From contig CANBWK010000021.1 in assembly GCA_947373105.1 (NCBI GenBank), positions 1 through 34,017 of the forward strand: a DNA stretch of 34,017 nucleotides, given 5' to 3'. Of this stretch, positions 7,818-15,731 are shown piece by piece. The notes under the pieces are model-generated. The model was not told the origin of the DNA, searched no databases, and saw only the letters and a program-made list of their open reading frames with translations. Every line of letters starts with the position of its first letter. Position 1 is the first letter of the stretch. The position numbers and the translations under genes were made by a program. The DNA is from Comamonadaceae bacterium. Its GTDB lineage: Bacteria; Pseudomonadota; Gammaproteobacteria; Burkholderiales; Burkholderiaceae_C.

Positions 7818-9053
7818 TTAAAACCTTTCAGGACTGAAGGGTGATAAGTCCACTTGCGGTGTGCGACCAGCCACCAGATGAGCGACTTCACGACCAGTGC
7901 TAGCCCCCATACACATGCCCATGTGGCCATGACCAAAAGCTAGCCATGCGTTTTCTGCCCCGCGGACGCGTCCAATAACCGGCAAACTGTCCGGCAGACA
8001 AGGCCTGTGCCCCATCCACTGAGTGAATGCTGAGGTATTTAAGTGTGGGAAGAGTTCTCGGCCCTGTTGGAGTAAGGTTTGCGCACGTGCGTAATTGGGT
8101 AAAGCCTTGAGCCCGGCAAACTCCACAGTTCCTGCGAGTCGCAAACCCATAGCCATGGGGTTAACCATTAAATTATTCTCCGATGCCATCACAGTGTGTC
8201 GCAGCATGAGGTTCGAGCTTGTCACCGTAACATGGTAACCACGTTGGGTCTCCAAAGGTACGCGAGTGCCCAGTTGATCTGCCAAGTGACCGGACCACGC
8301 GCCTGCAGCCAGCACGACACCATCTATCGGAATTTTTTGATGATCCTCAGTGAGAAGTGAATGCACCTGATCGCCTTGACGATCAAACCCAGTGACCCGA
8401 AGCCGCACTTGACTTGCACCATCTGCAATGCACTGAGAATGTATCGCCTTGACAAGCGCAGAGGGGTCGGGTGTCGATCCGTTTTCCGGTGCAAGGATGC
8501 CAAACCGGAAACGACCCTTTAAGTCAGGTTCAAGGTCCTCTAGTTCTTCGCGCTCAATATCTATAAGTTCAACGCCCAAGGACTTGCGCAGGTTCATTCC
8601 CCATGTCCATTTCTTTGCGGCATCGCGCGAAGAGTAAACATAGAGGCAACCCGTTTTCCGAAGAAGTTGCTTCGCGTTTGCATGCTCTAAAAGTGGCGCG
8701 TAGCAATCAAAAATAGGCTCGAGCAGGTTGCGCAGCGCACGAGCGATGCGCGTCACTTCTTCATGCGAGGAATGCCTCAACATACTCACCAGCCAAGGTA
8801 AAACTACTGGGGCGTAACGCCAACGTACGGCAAGAGGTCCCAACGGGTCCAAAAGCCATTGGGGTACACGCCTCCACATGCCCGGCATACCCACGGGCAA
8901 ACATGCACTTGGAGAGAGCGAACCAGCGTTCCCAAAAGAGCAAGATTCTCCTGGTTCAAGTGGATCAAAAAACGTGACTCGATGTCCATCACGCTGCAGC
9001 CATGCTGCTGTGCAGGTGCCAACGATACCGGTTCCTATGACTGCAATGTGCAT
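7818..9053 (-). CDS. FAD-dependent D-amino-acid dehydrogenase-like oxidoreductase
   Basis: A 411-residue flavoprotein of the DAO/DadA family, which oxidises D-amino acids or N-substituted glycines to the 2-oxo acid and passes electrons to the respiratory chain or oxygen. The N-terminal Rossmann motif GTGIVG (7-12) binds FAD, and FGNAGSLSPS matches the DadA-type second FAD contact. The C-terminal GHRPCLPDSLPVIGR and FGHGHMGMCMGAS segments are the usual flavin-ring and substrate-side motifs. Length is normal. The hydantoinase fusion starts two bases downstream, so the two are translated as a unit. That context suggests the flavoprotein may act on an amino acid released from a cyclic amide, an inference. 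It is a different paralogue from the DadA-like gene at 32187-33407. Confidence 0.85.
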   Translation of the reverse strand: MHIAVIGTGIVGTCTAAWLQRDGHRVTFFDPLEPGESCSFGNAGSLSPSACLPVGMPGMWRRVPQWLLDPLGPLAVRWRYAPVVLPWLVSMLRHSSHEEVTRIARALRNLLEPIFDCYAPLLEHANAKQLLRKTGCLYVYSSRDAAKKWTWGMNLRKSLGVELIDIEREELEDLEPDLKGRFRFGILAPENGSTPDPSALVKAIHSQCIADGASQVRLRVTGFDRQGDQVHSLLTEDHQKIPIDGVVLAAGAWSGHLADQLGTRVPLETQRGYHVTVTSSNLMLRHTVMASENNLMVNPMAMGLRLAGTVEFAGLKALPNYARAQTLLQQGRELFPHLNTSAFTQWMGHRPCLPDSLPVIGRVRGAENAWLAFGHGHMGMCMGASTGREVAHLVAGRTPQVDLSPFSPERF

Positions 9054-9210
9054 GGGCTATTTTCCAATCAGTTCCGGTCAGTTTTATCTTGGGTATTTGG
9101 TGTTCCCATTGCCCAAGTTAATTTTAAAATACCCTTTAATTTCAACTCTTCAACTGGGAAGTCAATGGCAAGTGCTCACGAAGTACCGCAATTGGCGCCC
9201 ACAATGCAAT

Positions 9211-10017
9211 TTAAACCGCCGTTTGCCCAGGCAGTTGGCGCGTCACAGGATGCGAACTCGATAGGCCGCCATCTACTGCAATCGCCTGACCGTTGACATA
9301 GCTAGACTGACGGCTCGCCAAAAACAAGGCGACTTGCGCAAGCTCTTGGGGTTGGCCTGCGCGACGCAATGGGTTCAGACGCCCCAGTTTATGGCTGACA
9401 CCTTTGTCCTTGGCATAGTCAAAGGTAGGTTTTGTCATGCCAGTTTCTGTCAGTCCTGGGCACAAAGCATTGACGCGAACCCCCGACTCGCTCAACTGCT
9501 GTGCGGAGACCATCACCAAGTTAATCACGCCGGCCTTACTGGCCGAGTAAGGGGCTCCGCCTGCACCGGAGCGAATACCAGCAACCGACGCTGTGCACAC
9601 AATGGAGCCGCCCTGCCCTGCATCCACCATGGCTTGGCCCGCATGCTTGATCATCAACCAGGGGCCAATCAAGTTGACCCGCAAGACTTCACTCCACAAC
9701 TCGGGCGTGGAGTCGAACACACTGGCCCTGCCACCAGAAATACCAGCATTAGCAAACGCTACATCAAGCCGGCCAAAATGTGAATATGCTGCAGCGACAA
9801 GTGACATCACGTCAGCCTCGATACCTGCATCCATTTGCATGGCCACGGCGTGGCCGCCAGAGTCTTGAACCGATTTGGCAGTTGCTTGCACAGCTTCGGT
9901 CTTATCGCCCAAGATGAGTCGAGCGCCATGTTCAGCAAACAAGAGGGCTGTCGCACGACCGATGCCTGAACCCGCGCCGGTGATGATGGCCACTTGGCCT
10001 TCAAGTTGAGCAGTCAT
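9211..10017 (-). CDS. short-chain dehydrogenase/reductase (classical SDR)
   Basis: A 268-residue NAD(P)-dependent oxidoreductase with every classical SDR element. The cofactor loop TGAGSGIG is at 13-20 and the NAG motif at 90-92. The catalytic set is Asn115, Ser144, Tyr157 and Lys161 (YSASK), and a C-terminal VNGQAIAVDGG follows. An acidic Asp after beta-2 (residue 38, in ILGDK) points to NAD rather than NADP. The gene follows the acyl-CoA dehydrogenase pair by nine bases on the same strand. A 3-hydroxyacyl-CoA dehydrogenase role in a beta-oxidation-like pathway is therefore likely, though the substrate cannot be read from the sequence. A 157-base gap separates it from the flavoprotein gene downstream. 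Confidence 0.88.
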   Translation of the reverse strand: MTAQLEGQVAIITGAGSGIGRATALLFAEHGARLILGDKTEAVQATAKSVQDSGGHAVAMQMDAGIEADVMSLVAAAYSHFGRLDVAFANAGISGGRASVFDSTPELWSEVLRVNLIGPWLMIKHAGQAMVDAGQGGSIVCTASVAGIRSGAGGAPYSASKAGVINLVMVSAQQLSESGVRVNALCPGLTETGMTKPTFDYAKDKGVSHKLGRLNPLRRAGQPQELAQVALFLASRQSSYVNGQAIAVDGGLSSSHPVTRQLPGQTAV

Positions 10018-10026
10018 GTCATTCTT

Positions 10027-11145
10027 TCAGGTTAAAGCAGCGTAACGTTCCAAGTGGTGATCAGCGTCACCCAATTGCTGCGCAATCATGGTCAAACGGC
10101 GAAAAGTATGCGAGACCTTGAGTTCCTCGGTCATGCCCATGCCGCCGTGCAGCTGGACCGACTCTTGGCTGACTTGGCGTGCGGCATCAGCGATTTTGAT
10201 TTTGGCAGCAGAAACAGCTCGCGCACGCTCCTTTGCATCGGTTGTACCGTCCACTTTGCTTGCGGCCAAAATAGCCATCGAACGGGCTTGCTCCGTACTG
10301 ATGTACATCTCCACCATGCGGTGTTGCAAAACTTGAAACGATGCAATCGGAACCCCAAACTGTTTGCGTTGTTTCATGTAATCCAAGGTGGCATCATTGG
10401 CGCTCTTCATGGCACCAATGGCTTCAGCGCAAAGTAAGGCCGTGGCAAAGTCAGCGGCCTCTTCAATGAAAGGCAAGGCAGCGCCATCATCACCTAGGAG
10501 CGCATCAGCACCCAGCGATACATTGGTCAATGTGACATCCGCGACGCGAAACCCATCTACCGTGCGACTCGGATTGAGCGCGACTCCTGCAGCTTGGGCA
10601 TCCACAATAAACAGACTGACACCCGCAGGCGTGAAGGCTGAAACAACCAGCTTATGCGCTGAAGCAGCCCCCGTGACCATACTTTTTTGACCATTGAGCA
10701 CCCAGCCAGTTGAACTGGCTTTGGCCAAGGTCACTTGAGGTGCCAAAGCATAACGTCGTCCTGGCTCCAGGCTGGCAAACGCTAATCGCGCCGATCCATC
10801 GATCAAACCCGGCAACAAAGCCGCGCGCTGGGCATCAGAACCCAAGCGCGAAACGAGGCGGCCAGCCAACGCAACATTGTCCAAGAAGGGCTCAACAACG
10901 AGCGCCTCGCCCATGGCCTCCATCACGGCCATCAAGTCCATCGCACCGCCACCAAAACCATCGTCAGCCTCAGACAGTGTCATGGCTGTCAAGCCCATTT
11001 CGGCGAAAGTCTGCCAAACAGCCTCGCTGACACCTGAATCAGAATGAACGATGGCTTTACGTTTGTCAAAAGTGTATTCGTTAGCAAGGTATTTGCTAAC
11101 CGAGTCGGCCAATTGCTGTTGCTCGGGAGTGAGATCAAAGTTCAT
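10027..11145 (-). CDS. acyl-CoA dehydrogenase, small-subunit type (PimD-like)
   Basis: A 372-residue acyl-CoA dehydrogenase of the type that pairs with a second, larger subunit, as in the PimC/PimD pimeloyl-CoA system. The N-terminal helical domain (MNFDLTPEQQQL) and a degenerate middle beta-domain lead to the C-terminal helical domain, which has RKQFGVPIASFQVLQHRM and the FAD-contacting QLHGGMGMTEE near the end. No obvious catalytic Glu of the medium-chain type was seen. It follows the large-subunit gene by ten bases and has GAGG ahead of its ATG. The two very likely form one heteromeric dehydrogenase that introduces a 2,3 double bond into an acyl-CoA. The acyl chain is unknown, and pimeloyl is only the nearest named example. 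Confidence 0.85.
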   Translation of the reverse strand: MNFDLTPEQQQLADSVSKYLANEYTFDKRKAIVHSDSGVSEAVWQTFAEMGLTAMTLSEADDGFGGGAMDLMAVMEAMGEALVVEPFLDNVALAGRLVSRLGSDAQRAALLPGLIDGSARLAFASLEPGRRYALAPQVTLAKASSTGWVLNGQKSMVTGAASAHKLVVSAFTPAGVSLFIVDAQAAGVALNPSRTVDGFRVADVTLTNVSLGADALLGDDGAALPFIEEAADFATALLCAEAIGAMKSANDATLDYMKQRKQFGVPIASFQVLQHRMVEMYISTEQARSMAILAASKVDGTTDAKERARAVSAAKIKIADAARQVSQESVQLHGGMGMTEELKVSHTFRRLTMIAQQLGDADHHLERYAALT

Positions 11146-11155
11146 AATTTTTTCC

Positions 11156-12337
11156 TCACAGACCCAGGGTCATTTTGGCAATGATGTTGCGCTGAATTTC
11201 GTTGGAACCGGCATAAATGCTGGCCTTGCGGAAATTGAAGTAACGGGGCGCCAAGCGCGAAGTGAAATGATCAATCGAACCATTGTCAACAGCCTTGAAT
11301 GGCTGCGCATTTGGACCTGCAGCCTGCATCGCCAACTCGGTGATCATTTGCTGAACTTCGGTGCCACGGATCTTGAGCATCGACACATCAGCGCCCGGGG
11401 GCTGGCCAGTGCGTCGCATTTGATCCAAAAAGCGCATGGACGTAATTTCCAAAGCATCCAGTTCAATTTCGACACGCGATAACTTGTCTTTGAAGCGTAC
11501 ATCCTCTAGCAGGGGTTTGCCGTTTTTGAGTTCACGTCCGGCCAAAGCCCGAAGAGCGGCCAACTCACGCCGACTGCCGCCCACACTGCCGGAACCCATT
11601 CTTTCATGGCCAAGCAAATACTTGGCAACAGTCCATCCCTTGTTTTCTTCGAAAACCAAATTCTGCGCAGGCACTTTAACGTTGTCGAAGAAAATCTCAT
11701 TCACCTCATGACCCCCGTCCATCAGAATCAGAGGACGAACCGTGATGCCTGGTGTTTTCATGTCCATCAAAATGAAGCTGATACCTTCTTGACGTTTTTC
11801 GACTTGGCTGTCGGTCCGAACCAAGCAAAAAATCCAGTCGCCATAGTGCCCCAGCGTTGTCCAAATTTTTTGTCCATTGATCACGTAGTGGTCACCAACG
11901 CGTTCTGCACGCGTTTTAACTGCCGCCAAATCAGAACCTGCGCCGGGCTCTGAATAGCCTTGCACCCAAAAATCATCGCCTTCGCGAATACGGGGCAGGA
12001 ATTGGTCTTTTTGGGCCGGCGTGCCAAACTTTAAAAGGACTGAAGCACACATGGCAGGGCCAAACGGCGGTAGTCCAGGCGCACCTGCCAAGGCAAATTC
12101 TTCGTCATAAATATAGCGCTGGGTAATGTTCCAACCAGTGCCTCCCCATTCCTGTGGCCAATGCGGTACAGACCAGCCCTTGGCGGCCAATATTTTGTGC
12201 CAACGCAGGTAGTCCTCCTTGGAGAGAGCGCGGTAACTTTGAACTTTTTCACGAATGTCAGCAGGCAAATTGCCCGCAATCCATTCTCGAACTTCACTTC
12301 TAAAACTCTGCTCTTCGCTTGAATAATTGAGGTCCAT
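11156..12337 (-). CDS. acyl-CoA dehydrogenase, large-subunit type (PimC-like)
   Basis: A 393-residue flavoenzyme subunit that begins MDLNYSSEEQSFR, as in the PimC-type family. It has WPQEWGG (60-66), the flavin-binding YSEPGAGSDLA (128-138) and INGQKIWTT (153-161). The C-terminal IYAGSNEIQRNI keeps the Arg/Ile end of the family motif, but the position that holds the catalytic Glu in medium-chain enzymes is Ala. The likely base is Glu245 in GHERM, the place used by isovaleryl-CoA-type dehydrogenases. AAGGA lies nine bases before the ATG. It is the first gene of a minus-strand unit with the small subunit and the SDR. Upstream, the HU terminator isolates it from the HU gene. Confidence 0.88.
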   Translation of the reverse strand: MDLNYSSEEQSFRSEVREWIAGNLPADIREKVQSYRALSKEDYLRWHKILAAKGWSVPHWPQEWGGTGWNITQRYIYDEEFALAGAPGLPPFGPAMCASVLLKFGTPAQKDQFLPRIREGDDFWVQGYSEPGAGSDLAAVKTRAERVGDHYVINGQKIWTTLGHYGDWIFCLVRTDSQVEKRQEGISFILMDMKTPGITVRPLILMDGGHEVNEIFFDNVKVPAQNLVFEENKGWTVAKYLLGHERMGSGSVGGSRRELAALRALAGRELKNGKPLLEDVRFKDKLSRVEIELDALEITSMRFLDQMRRTGQPPGADVSMLKIRGTEVQQMITELAMQAAGPNAQPFKAVDNGSIDHFTSRLAPRYFNFRKASIYAGSNEIQRNIIAKMTLGL

Positions 12338-12505
12338 ACTTTGATCCTTGACGATAGTGCTTCCTATTCTGGACCGCTATCAAAGCGATGGCAGTCTGAA
12401 TGGCGACAGGTTTAACCCGCAAAGTTCTTAAAGGGACTACAGCAACATGGTCAACGACCCTTTTGAAACCAACCAATGGATCGTCTGGGGTTGAGCTCCA
12501 AAAAG

Positions 12506-12538
12506 AAAAGGCGACGAGGTTGAACCTGGTCGCCTTTT
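12506..12538 (-). terminator. rho-independent terminator of the HU gene
   Basis: The arms AAAAGGCGAC and GTCGCCTTTT form a 10-bp stem, extended by AGGT/ACCT around a TGA loop after one mismatch. Read on the minus strand, it comes 15 bases after the HU stop codon and is followed by a T-rich tail. T residues on the plus-strand side make it potentially bidirectional, but no plus-strand gene ends here. Confidence 0.85.
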
Positions 12539-12553
12539 TTTGAAAGAAGAGAA

Positions 12554-12835
12554 TTACTTCTTCTTGTTCACTGCAGCCTTGAAGGCAGCACCCGCAGAGA
12601 ATTTAGGCACAGTTGCTGCAGCAATTTTCAAAGGCTCGCCAGTGCGTGGGTTCTTGCCTTTGCGTGCAGCGCGTTTAGCAGCTTTAAACGTTCCAAAGCC
12701 GATCAACTGAACGTCTTGCTTCTTGGCAACAGTCTTGGTGATGATCTCAACCAAGGCGTTCAATGCACGGCCTGCTGCCGCTTTGCTCATGTCGGTTTCT
12801 TTAACCAATGCTTCAATCAATTCACTCTTGTTCAT
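12554..12835 (-). CDS. hupB: HU family histone-like DNA-binding protein
   Basis: A 93-residue nucleoid protein that bends and compacts DNA as a dimer. It begins MNKSELIEAL, has the helical dimerisation part (1-40), GFGTF (46-50), and the beta-arm with RKGKNPRTGEP (58-68), where the Pro that intercalates DNA sits. The C-terminal Lys-rich end is typical of Burkholderiales HU proteins. The ATG at 12835 is preceded by AAGGAG at the correct distance; an upstream TTG is less likely. It is a one-gene unit with its own promoter upstream and a clear terminator downstream, unrelated to the catabolic genes around it. HU versus a close paralogue cannot be separated by eye. Confidence 0.93.
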   Translation of the reverse strand: MNKSELIEALVKETDMSKAAAGRALNALVEIITKTVAKKQDVQLIGFGTFKAAKRAARKGKNPRTGEPLKIAAATVPKFSAGAAFKAAVNKKK

Positions 12836-12899
12836 GGTGGTTCTCCTTGTCAATGAACTGGGCTGATTTTGTCACAGATAGACTCAAGCCTGCTGGTAG

Positions 12900-12928
12900 T
12901 TTATGACAATCAAGTCATTTTTTTTCAA
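12900..12928 (-). promoter_or_regulatory. candidate sigma-70 promoter for the HU gene
   Basis: On the minus strand, TTGAAA (12928-12923) and CATAAA (12905-12900) are separated by 17 bases. They match the -35 consensus at five of six positions and the -10 at four of six. The -10 lies about 65 bases ahead of the HU ATG. An A-tract of eight sits in the spacer next to the -35. The call is by pattern only. Confidence 0.45.
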
Positions 12929-13077
12929 AAAAGGATGCTGATAAACCCTTATTCGGCAAGGCTCGGGCTGCATTCAGCAAAAAATGTTGACAAAAGTAAA
13001 AAAAGAAATCATCTACAACGATCCGTAACCTTTCACCTATTCAAGATTGTCAGATTGACAGTAAACGAACCGCAGGA

Positions 13078-14067
13078 TCAATTCAATTTGATGTTCGCTT
13101 GGCGGATTACCTTCGCCCACTTTTGACTCTCACTTCGGATGTAAGCTTCAAAATTCTCAATACTGGAAGGCGTTGGCTCCATTCCACTTTGCCGCATTTG
13201 GTTTTTGATTCCTTCATCATTCAGCGCAGCGCTGAACTCTGCATTCAAACGTTGCACGATGGATTGAGGGGTTCCCGCTGGTGCCACGAGCCCAAACCAA
13301 CCTGTGGAGTCATATCCCGAAAGCCCAGACTCCGAGAAGGTAGGAACATCCGGCAAGTTGCTCAAGCGCTTGAGACTGGTCACACCAAACGCTTTGAGCT
13401 TGCCCGCTTTGATGTGCGGCAAAGCTGCTGCGAGGTCAGTCATTGATAACTGTATTTGCCCAGACAAAGCATCCATTGCTGCAGGCCCTGATCCGCGATA
13501 GGGCACTTCAATTAACTTCACATCGGCCATCTGAATAAATAAGGCGGTCGACAAATGCATGGCGGTGCCATTTCCGCCATGCCCGATGGAGATCTTACCG
13601 GGCTGAGATTTGGCCAAGGCCACCACCTGCTGCAAAGTTTCGGCTGGCACCGATGGGTGCCCGACAAGAACAAAAGGTATCGAAGCGAGCATGGTGATGG
13701 GCATGAAATCCTTGGCCACATCGAAAGGCATTTGAGGGTAGAGACTGGCATTGGCGGTCAAAGCGCCGGCAGCGCCAATGCCTAGTAAGTAGCCATCAGG
13801 AGGTGATTTGGCCACCGCTGTCAGCCCGATGTTGCCGCCGGCACCGGGCCGATTGTCCAGCACCAATGGCTGTCCGAGTTTCTCATTCAAGCGGGGGGAT
13901 AGCATGCGGACCATGGTGTCGGTACTGCCCCCAGGCGGAAAGGTCACGACGATGCGAATGGGTTTAACTGGGTAATCTCCCGACTGGGCAAAAACGCGCG
14001 CGCACATTCCAAAACCGAGCGGCAAGATGAGCAGACCTAATGCGAAACGTCGAATGAGAGTATTCAT
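13078..14067 (-). CDS. Bug/TctC family periplasmic solute-binding receptor
   Basis: A 329-residue Bug-type receptor. The ATG at 14067 gives a normal signal peptide (MNTLIRRF, hydrophobic core, VFA-QS cleavage); a longer reading from 14124 would put 19 unrelated residues in front of it. The signature YPVKPIRIVVTFPPGGSTD is followed by DNRPGAGG, SPPDGY and the DVPTFSESG motif. It stands alone, divergent from the repeat-protein gene and convergent with nothing, with no permease gene beside it. Of the Bug genes here it has the most typical family motifs. Its ligand is unknown; possible partners are the HU-flanking acyl-CoA dehydrogenase genes, but nothing links them in sequence. Confidence 0.9.
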   Translation of the reverse strand: MNTLIRRFALGLLILPLGFGMCARVFAQSGDYPVKPIRIVVTFPPGGSTDTMVRMLSPRLNEKLGQPLVLDNRPGAGGNIGLTAVAKSPPDGYLLGIGAAGALTANASLYPQMPFDVAKDFMPITMLASIPFVLVGHPSVPAETLQQVVALAKSQPGKISIGHGGNGTAMHLSTALFIQMADVKLIEVPYRGSGPAAMDALSGQIQLSMTDLAAALPHIKAGKLKAFGVTSLKRLSNLPDVPTFSESGLSGYDSTGWFGLVAPAGTPQSIVQRLNAEFSAALNDEGIKNQMRQSGMEPTPSSIENFEAYIRSESQKWAKVIRQANIKLN

Positions 14068-14177
14068 AAGTGTCCAGTTGAATTCTAAAAATGGCAACGG
14101 GCAACAACCATGCAGTCCGTCCATTTACATTTTCAATCAATTTCCAATCGCATGCACCGGCATAGGTTGTACGATCT

Positions 14178-14194
14178 TTTCAATCCTATTGAAA
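14178..14194 (+). promoter_or_regulatory. perfect inverted repeat just upstream of the repeat-protein start
   Basis: The arms TTTCAAT and ATTGAAA pair perfectly around CCT and end ten bases before the ATG at 14205, where no Shine-Dalgarno sequence is visible. It could be an operator or an mRNA hairpin that limits ribosome access. This is seen by pattern only. Confidence 0.4.
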
Positions 14195-14204
14195 TCCATG
14201 CGCC

Positions 14205-14612
14205 ATGAAATCAAACCAAGTCTTAAAGTTGGCCAGTCTTTTTATAACTCTGATGCTATGGGTGGGGGTTGCCCATGCTCAGCGCATGTATGACAGTTCA
14301 GGGCGAACAGTAGGACGCATAGAGGCCGAACGTTACTACGACAGCTCAGGCCGCACGATCGGCCGCGTGGAAGGCGGGACCGTTTACGACAGCTCTGGCC
14401 GTCAGCTCGGTCGATTTGAAGGGGATCGGGTCTACAACGCCTCAGGCAGCCAGATCGGCCGCGTTGACGGGGACAGGCTTTACAGTGCTTCAGGATCACT
14501 CATGGGCCGCCTGGATGGTGAACGCATTTATGATGCATCAGGACGTCACATAGGTCGCGCAGAAGGCCTACGCCGCATGCAAATGATTGTTTACTTTTAT
14601 TTTTTCATGTAA
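14205..14612 (+). CDS. small secreted protein of six 16-residue YDxSGR repeats
   Basis: A 135-residue protein of unknown function. Residues 1-26 are a signal peptide with a likely cleavage at AHA-QR. Residues 27-122 are six back-to-back repeats of exactly 16 residues with the pattern (R/T)-x-Y-(D/N/S)-(S/A)-S-G-x-x-x-G-R-x-(E/D)-(G/A)-x, so the protein is likely a beta-rich solenoid or barrel-like fold. The repeats resemble the bacterial beta-flower or Y-D-x-x-G-x-x-x-G-R type, but no named family is assigned with confidence. The last 13 residues (RRMQMIVYFYFFM) are strongly hydrophobic and could form a strand or a membrane contact. No ribosome site is visible; a perfect inverted repeat overlaps that position. 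The zinc alcohol dehydrogenase gene starts 35 bases later on the same strand. Confidence 0.75.
   Translation: MKSNQVLKLASLFITLMLWVGVAHAQRMYDSSGRTVGRIEAERYYDSSGRTIGRVEGGTVYDSSGRQLGRFEGDRVYNASGSQIGRVDGDRLYSASGSLMGRLDGERIYDASGRHIGRAEGLRRMQMIVYFYFFM
14283..14570 (+). repeat. six tandem 48-bp coding repeats
   Basis: The coding DNA for residues 27-122 of the small secreted protein consists of six consecutive 48-base units, each encoding one 16-residue repeat. The units have drifted at the DNA level, notably the fourth and fifth (YNASGS, YSASGS), so the expansion is old rather than recent. Confidence 0.8.
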
Positions 14613-14647
14613 GTGTGTATCCTCAAACCCTCACTAAAGGACTACTG

Positions 14648-15697
14648 ATGATCAGCCAAGATATTGTTGAATGGGGCAAGCCACTGCAGCAAGCCCTGCG
14701 CGAAACACCCTCCCCCCAAGGCACAGAGGTATTGGTCAAGGTCAAATTTTGCGGCGTGTGCCATTCGGATGTACACATCCGTGATGGTTATTTTGATCTT
14801 GGCGGTGGTCGTAAATTCCAGATGGCTGATCGGGGCATGAAGTTACCCGTCACCATGGGGCATGAGCCTTATGGCACCGTTCTTTCAGGCGGCCCCCAAG
14901 CCGGTGCGCTGCCTATTGGCGAAGATCGTTTGGTCTACCCGTGGACCGGATGCGGCAAATGCGACCGCTGTGCTGAAGGTATCGATAATTGGTGCCCAGC
15001 CCCTCGGTACATAGGAATCCAAACTTCGGGGGGGTATGCCGACCATGTTCTGGTACCTCATTCTCGCTACCTGATCGATTCAACGGGCATTGACCCGAGC
15101 TTCGCCCCTATATTGGCGTGTTCCGGGCTGACCACATACAGCGCTGCGCGCAAACTCATGCCTTGCAAACCCAGTGACTGGATTGTCATCATGGGGGCTG
15201 GCGGACTGGGTCTGATGGCCATTGCCATGCTCAAAGCCATGGGGCATGAAAACATTGCAGTGTGCGAGATCGATGAATCCAAATGGTCCACCGCACGCGA
15301 CATGGGGGCCAAGGAAACCTTCAACCCCTTGGCAGAAGATAGCTTACCTAAAATTCAAGCCTTGCAAGGTGGTGTCTGCGGCGTTATCGATCTGGTCGGA
15401 GCACAAAACACGGCCAATTTGGGTATTGCTTGCCTGCGTAAAGGCGGCCGTTATGTGGTGGTCGGCTTGTACGGCGGTGAAATTCCTTTGTCTCTTGTGA
15501 CTATGGCACAACGCGCCATTACGATTCAAGGATCTTACGTGGGCTCGCTCCAGGAGCTGCGCGAGGTGGTGGCCTTGGCGCAATCGGGCAAACTCAAATC
15601 CATACCGATTGCCACTTGCTCGATGGACGAAATCTCGGGTGTACTGGACAGACTGAAAGCCGGAACCGTGCTGGGACGGGTGGTTGCTAAGATCTGA
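14648..15697 (+). CDS. zinc-dependent alcohol dehydrogenase (MDR family)
   Basis: A 349-residue NAD(P)-dependent alcohol/aldehyde oxidoreductase. The ATG at 14648 has AAGGA in front of it; an upstream GTG at 14615 would add 11 residues without a ribosome site. The catalytic zinc ligands are Cys35 (in CGVCHSD), His72 with Glu73 (GHEPYG) and Cys158 (ACSGLTTYSA). The structural zinc site is the four-cysteine cluster Cys102, Cys105, Cys108 and Cys116. The cofactor loop GAGGLG is at 183-188, followed by an acidic residue in VCEID that favours NAD. The structural lobe and length are standard. It sits between the small repeat protein and a minus-strand MFS/iron-ADH pair; the exact alcohol cannot be told. 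Confidence 0.9.
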   Translation: MISQDIVEWGKPLQQALRETPSPQGTEVLVKVKFCGVCHSDVHIRDGYFDLGGGRKFQMADRGMKLPVTMGHEPYGTVLSGGPQAGALPIGEDRLVYPWTGCGKCDRCAEGIDNWCPAPRYIGIQTSGGYADHVLVPHSRYLIDSTGIDPSFAPILACSGLTTYSAARKLMPCKPSDWIVIMGAGGLGLMAIAMLKAMGHENIAVCEIDESKWSTARDMGAKETFNPLAEDSLPKIQALQGGVCGVIDLVGAQNTANLGIACLRKGGRYVVVGLYGGEIPLSLVTMAQRAITIQGSYVGSLQELREVVALAQSGKLKSIPIATCSMDEISGVLDRLKAGTVLGRVVAKI

Positions 15698-15731
15698 CAG
15701 GAACAGTTAACCTAACTTGCTTTGCAGGGGT

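Noticed and set aside
9088-9117. CTTGGG/CCCAAG inverted repeat upstream of the flavoprotein gene
   Set aside because: Six-base arms with an 18-base spacer are expected by chance at this scale. The nearby -35-like TTGACT has no good -10.
11051-11482. 143-residue reading frame on the plus strand
   Set aside because: It is antisense to the acyl-CoA dehydrogenase pair, crosses the gap between the two genes, and has no family resemblance.
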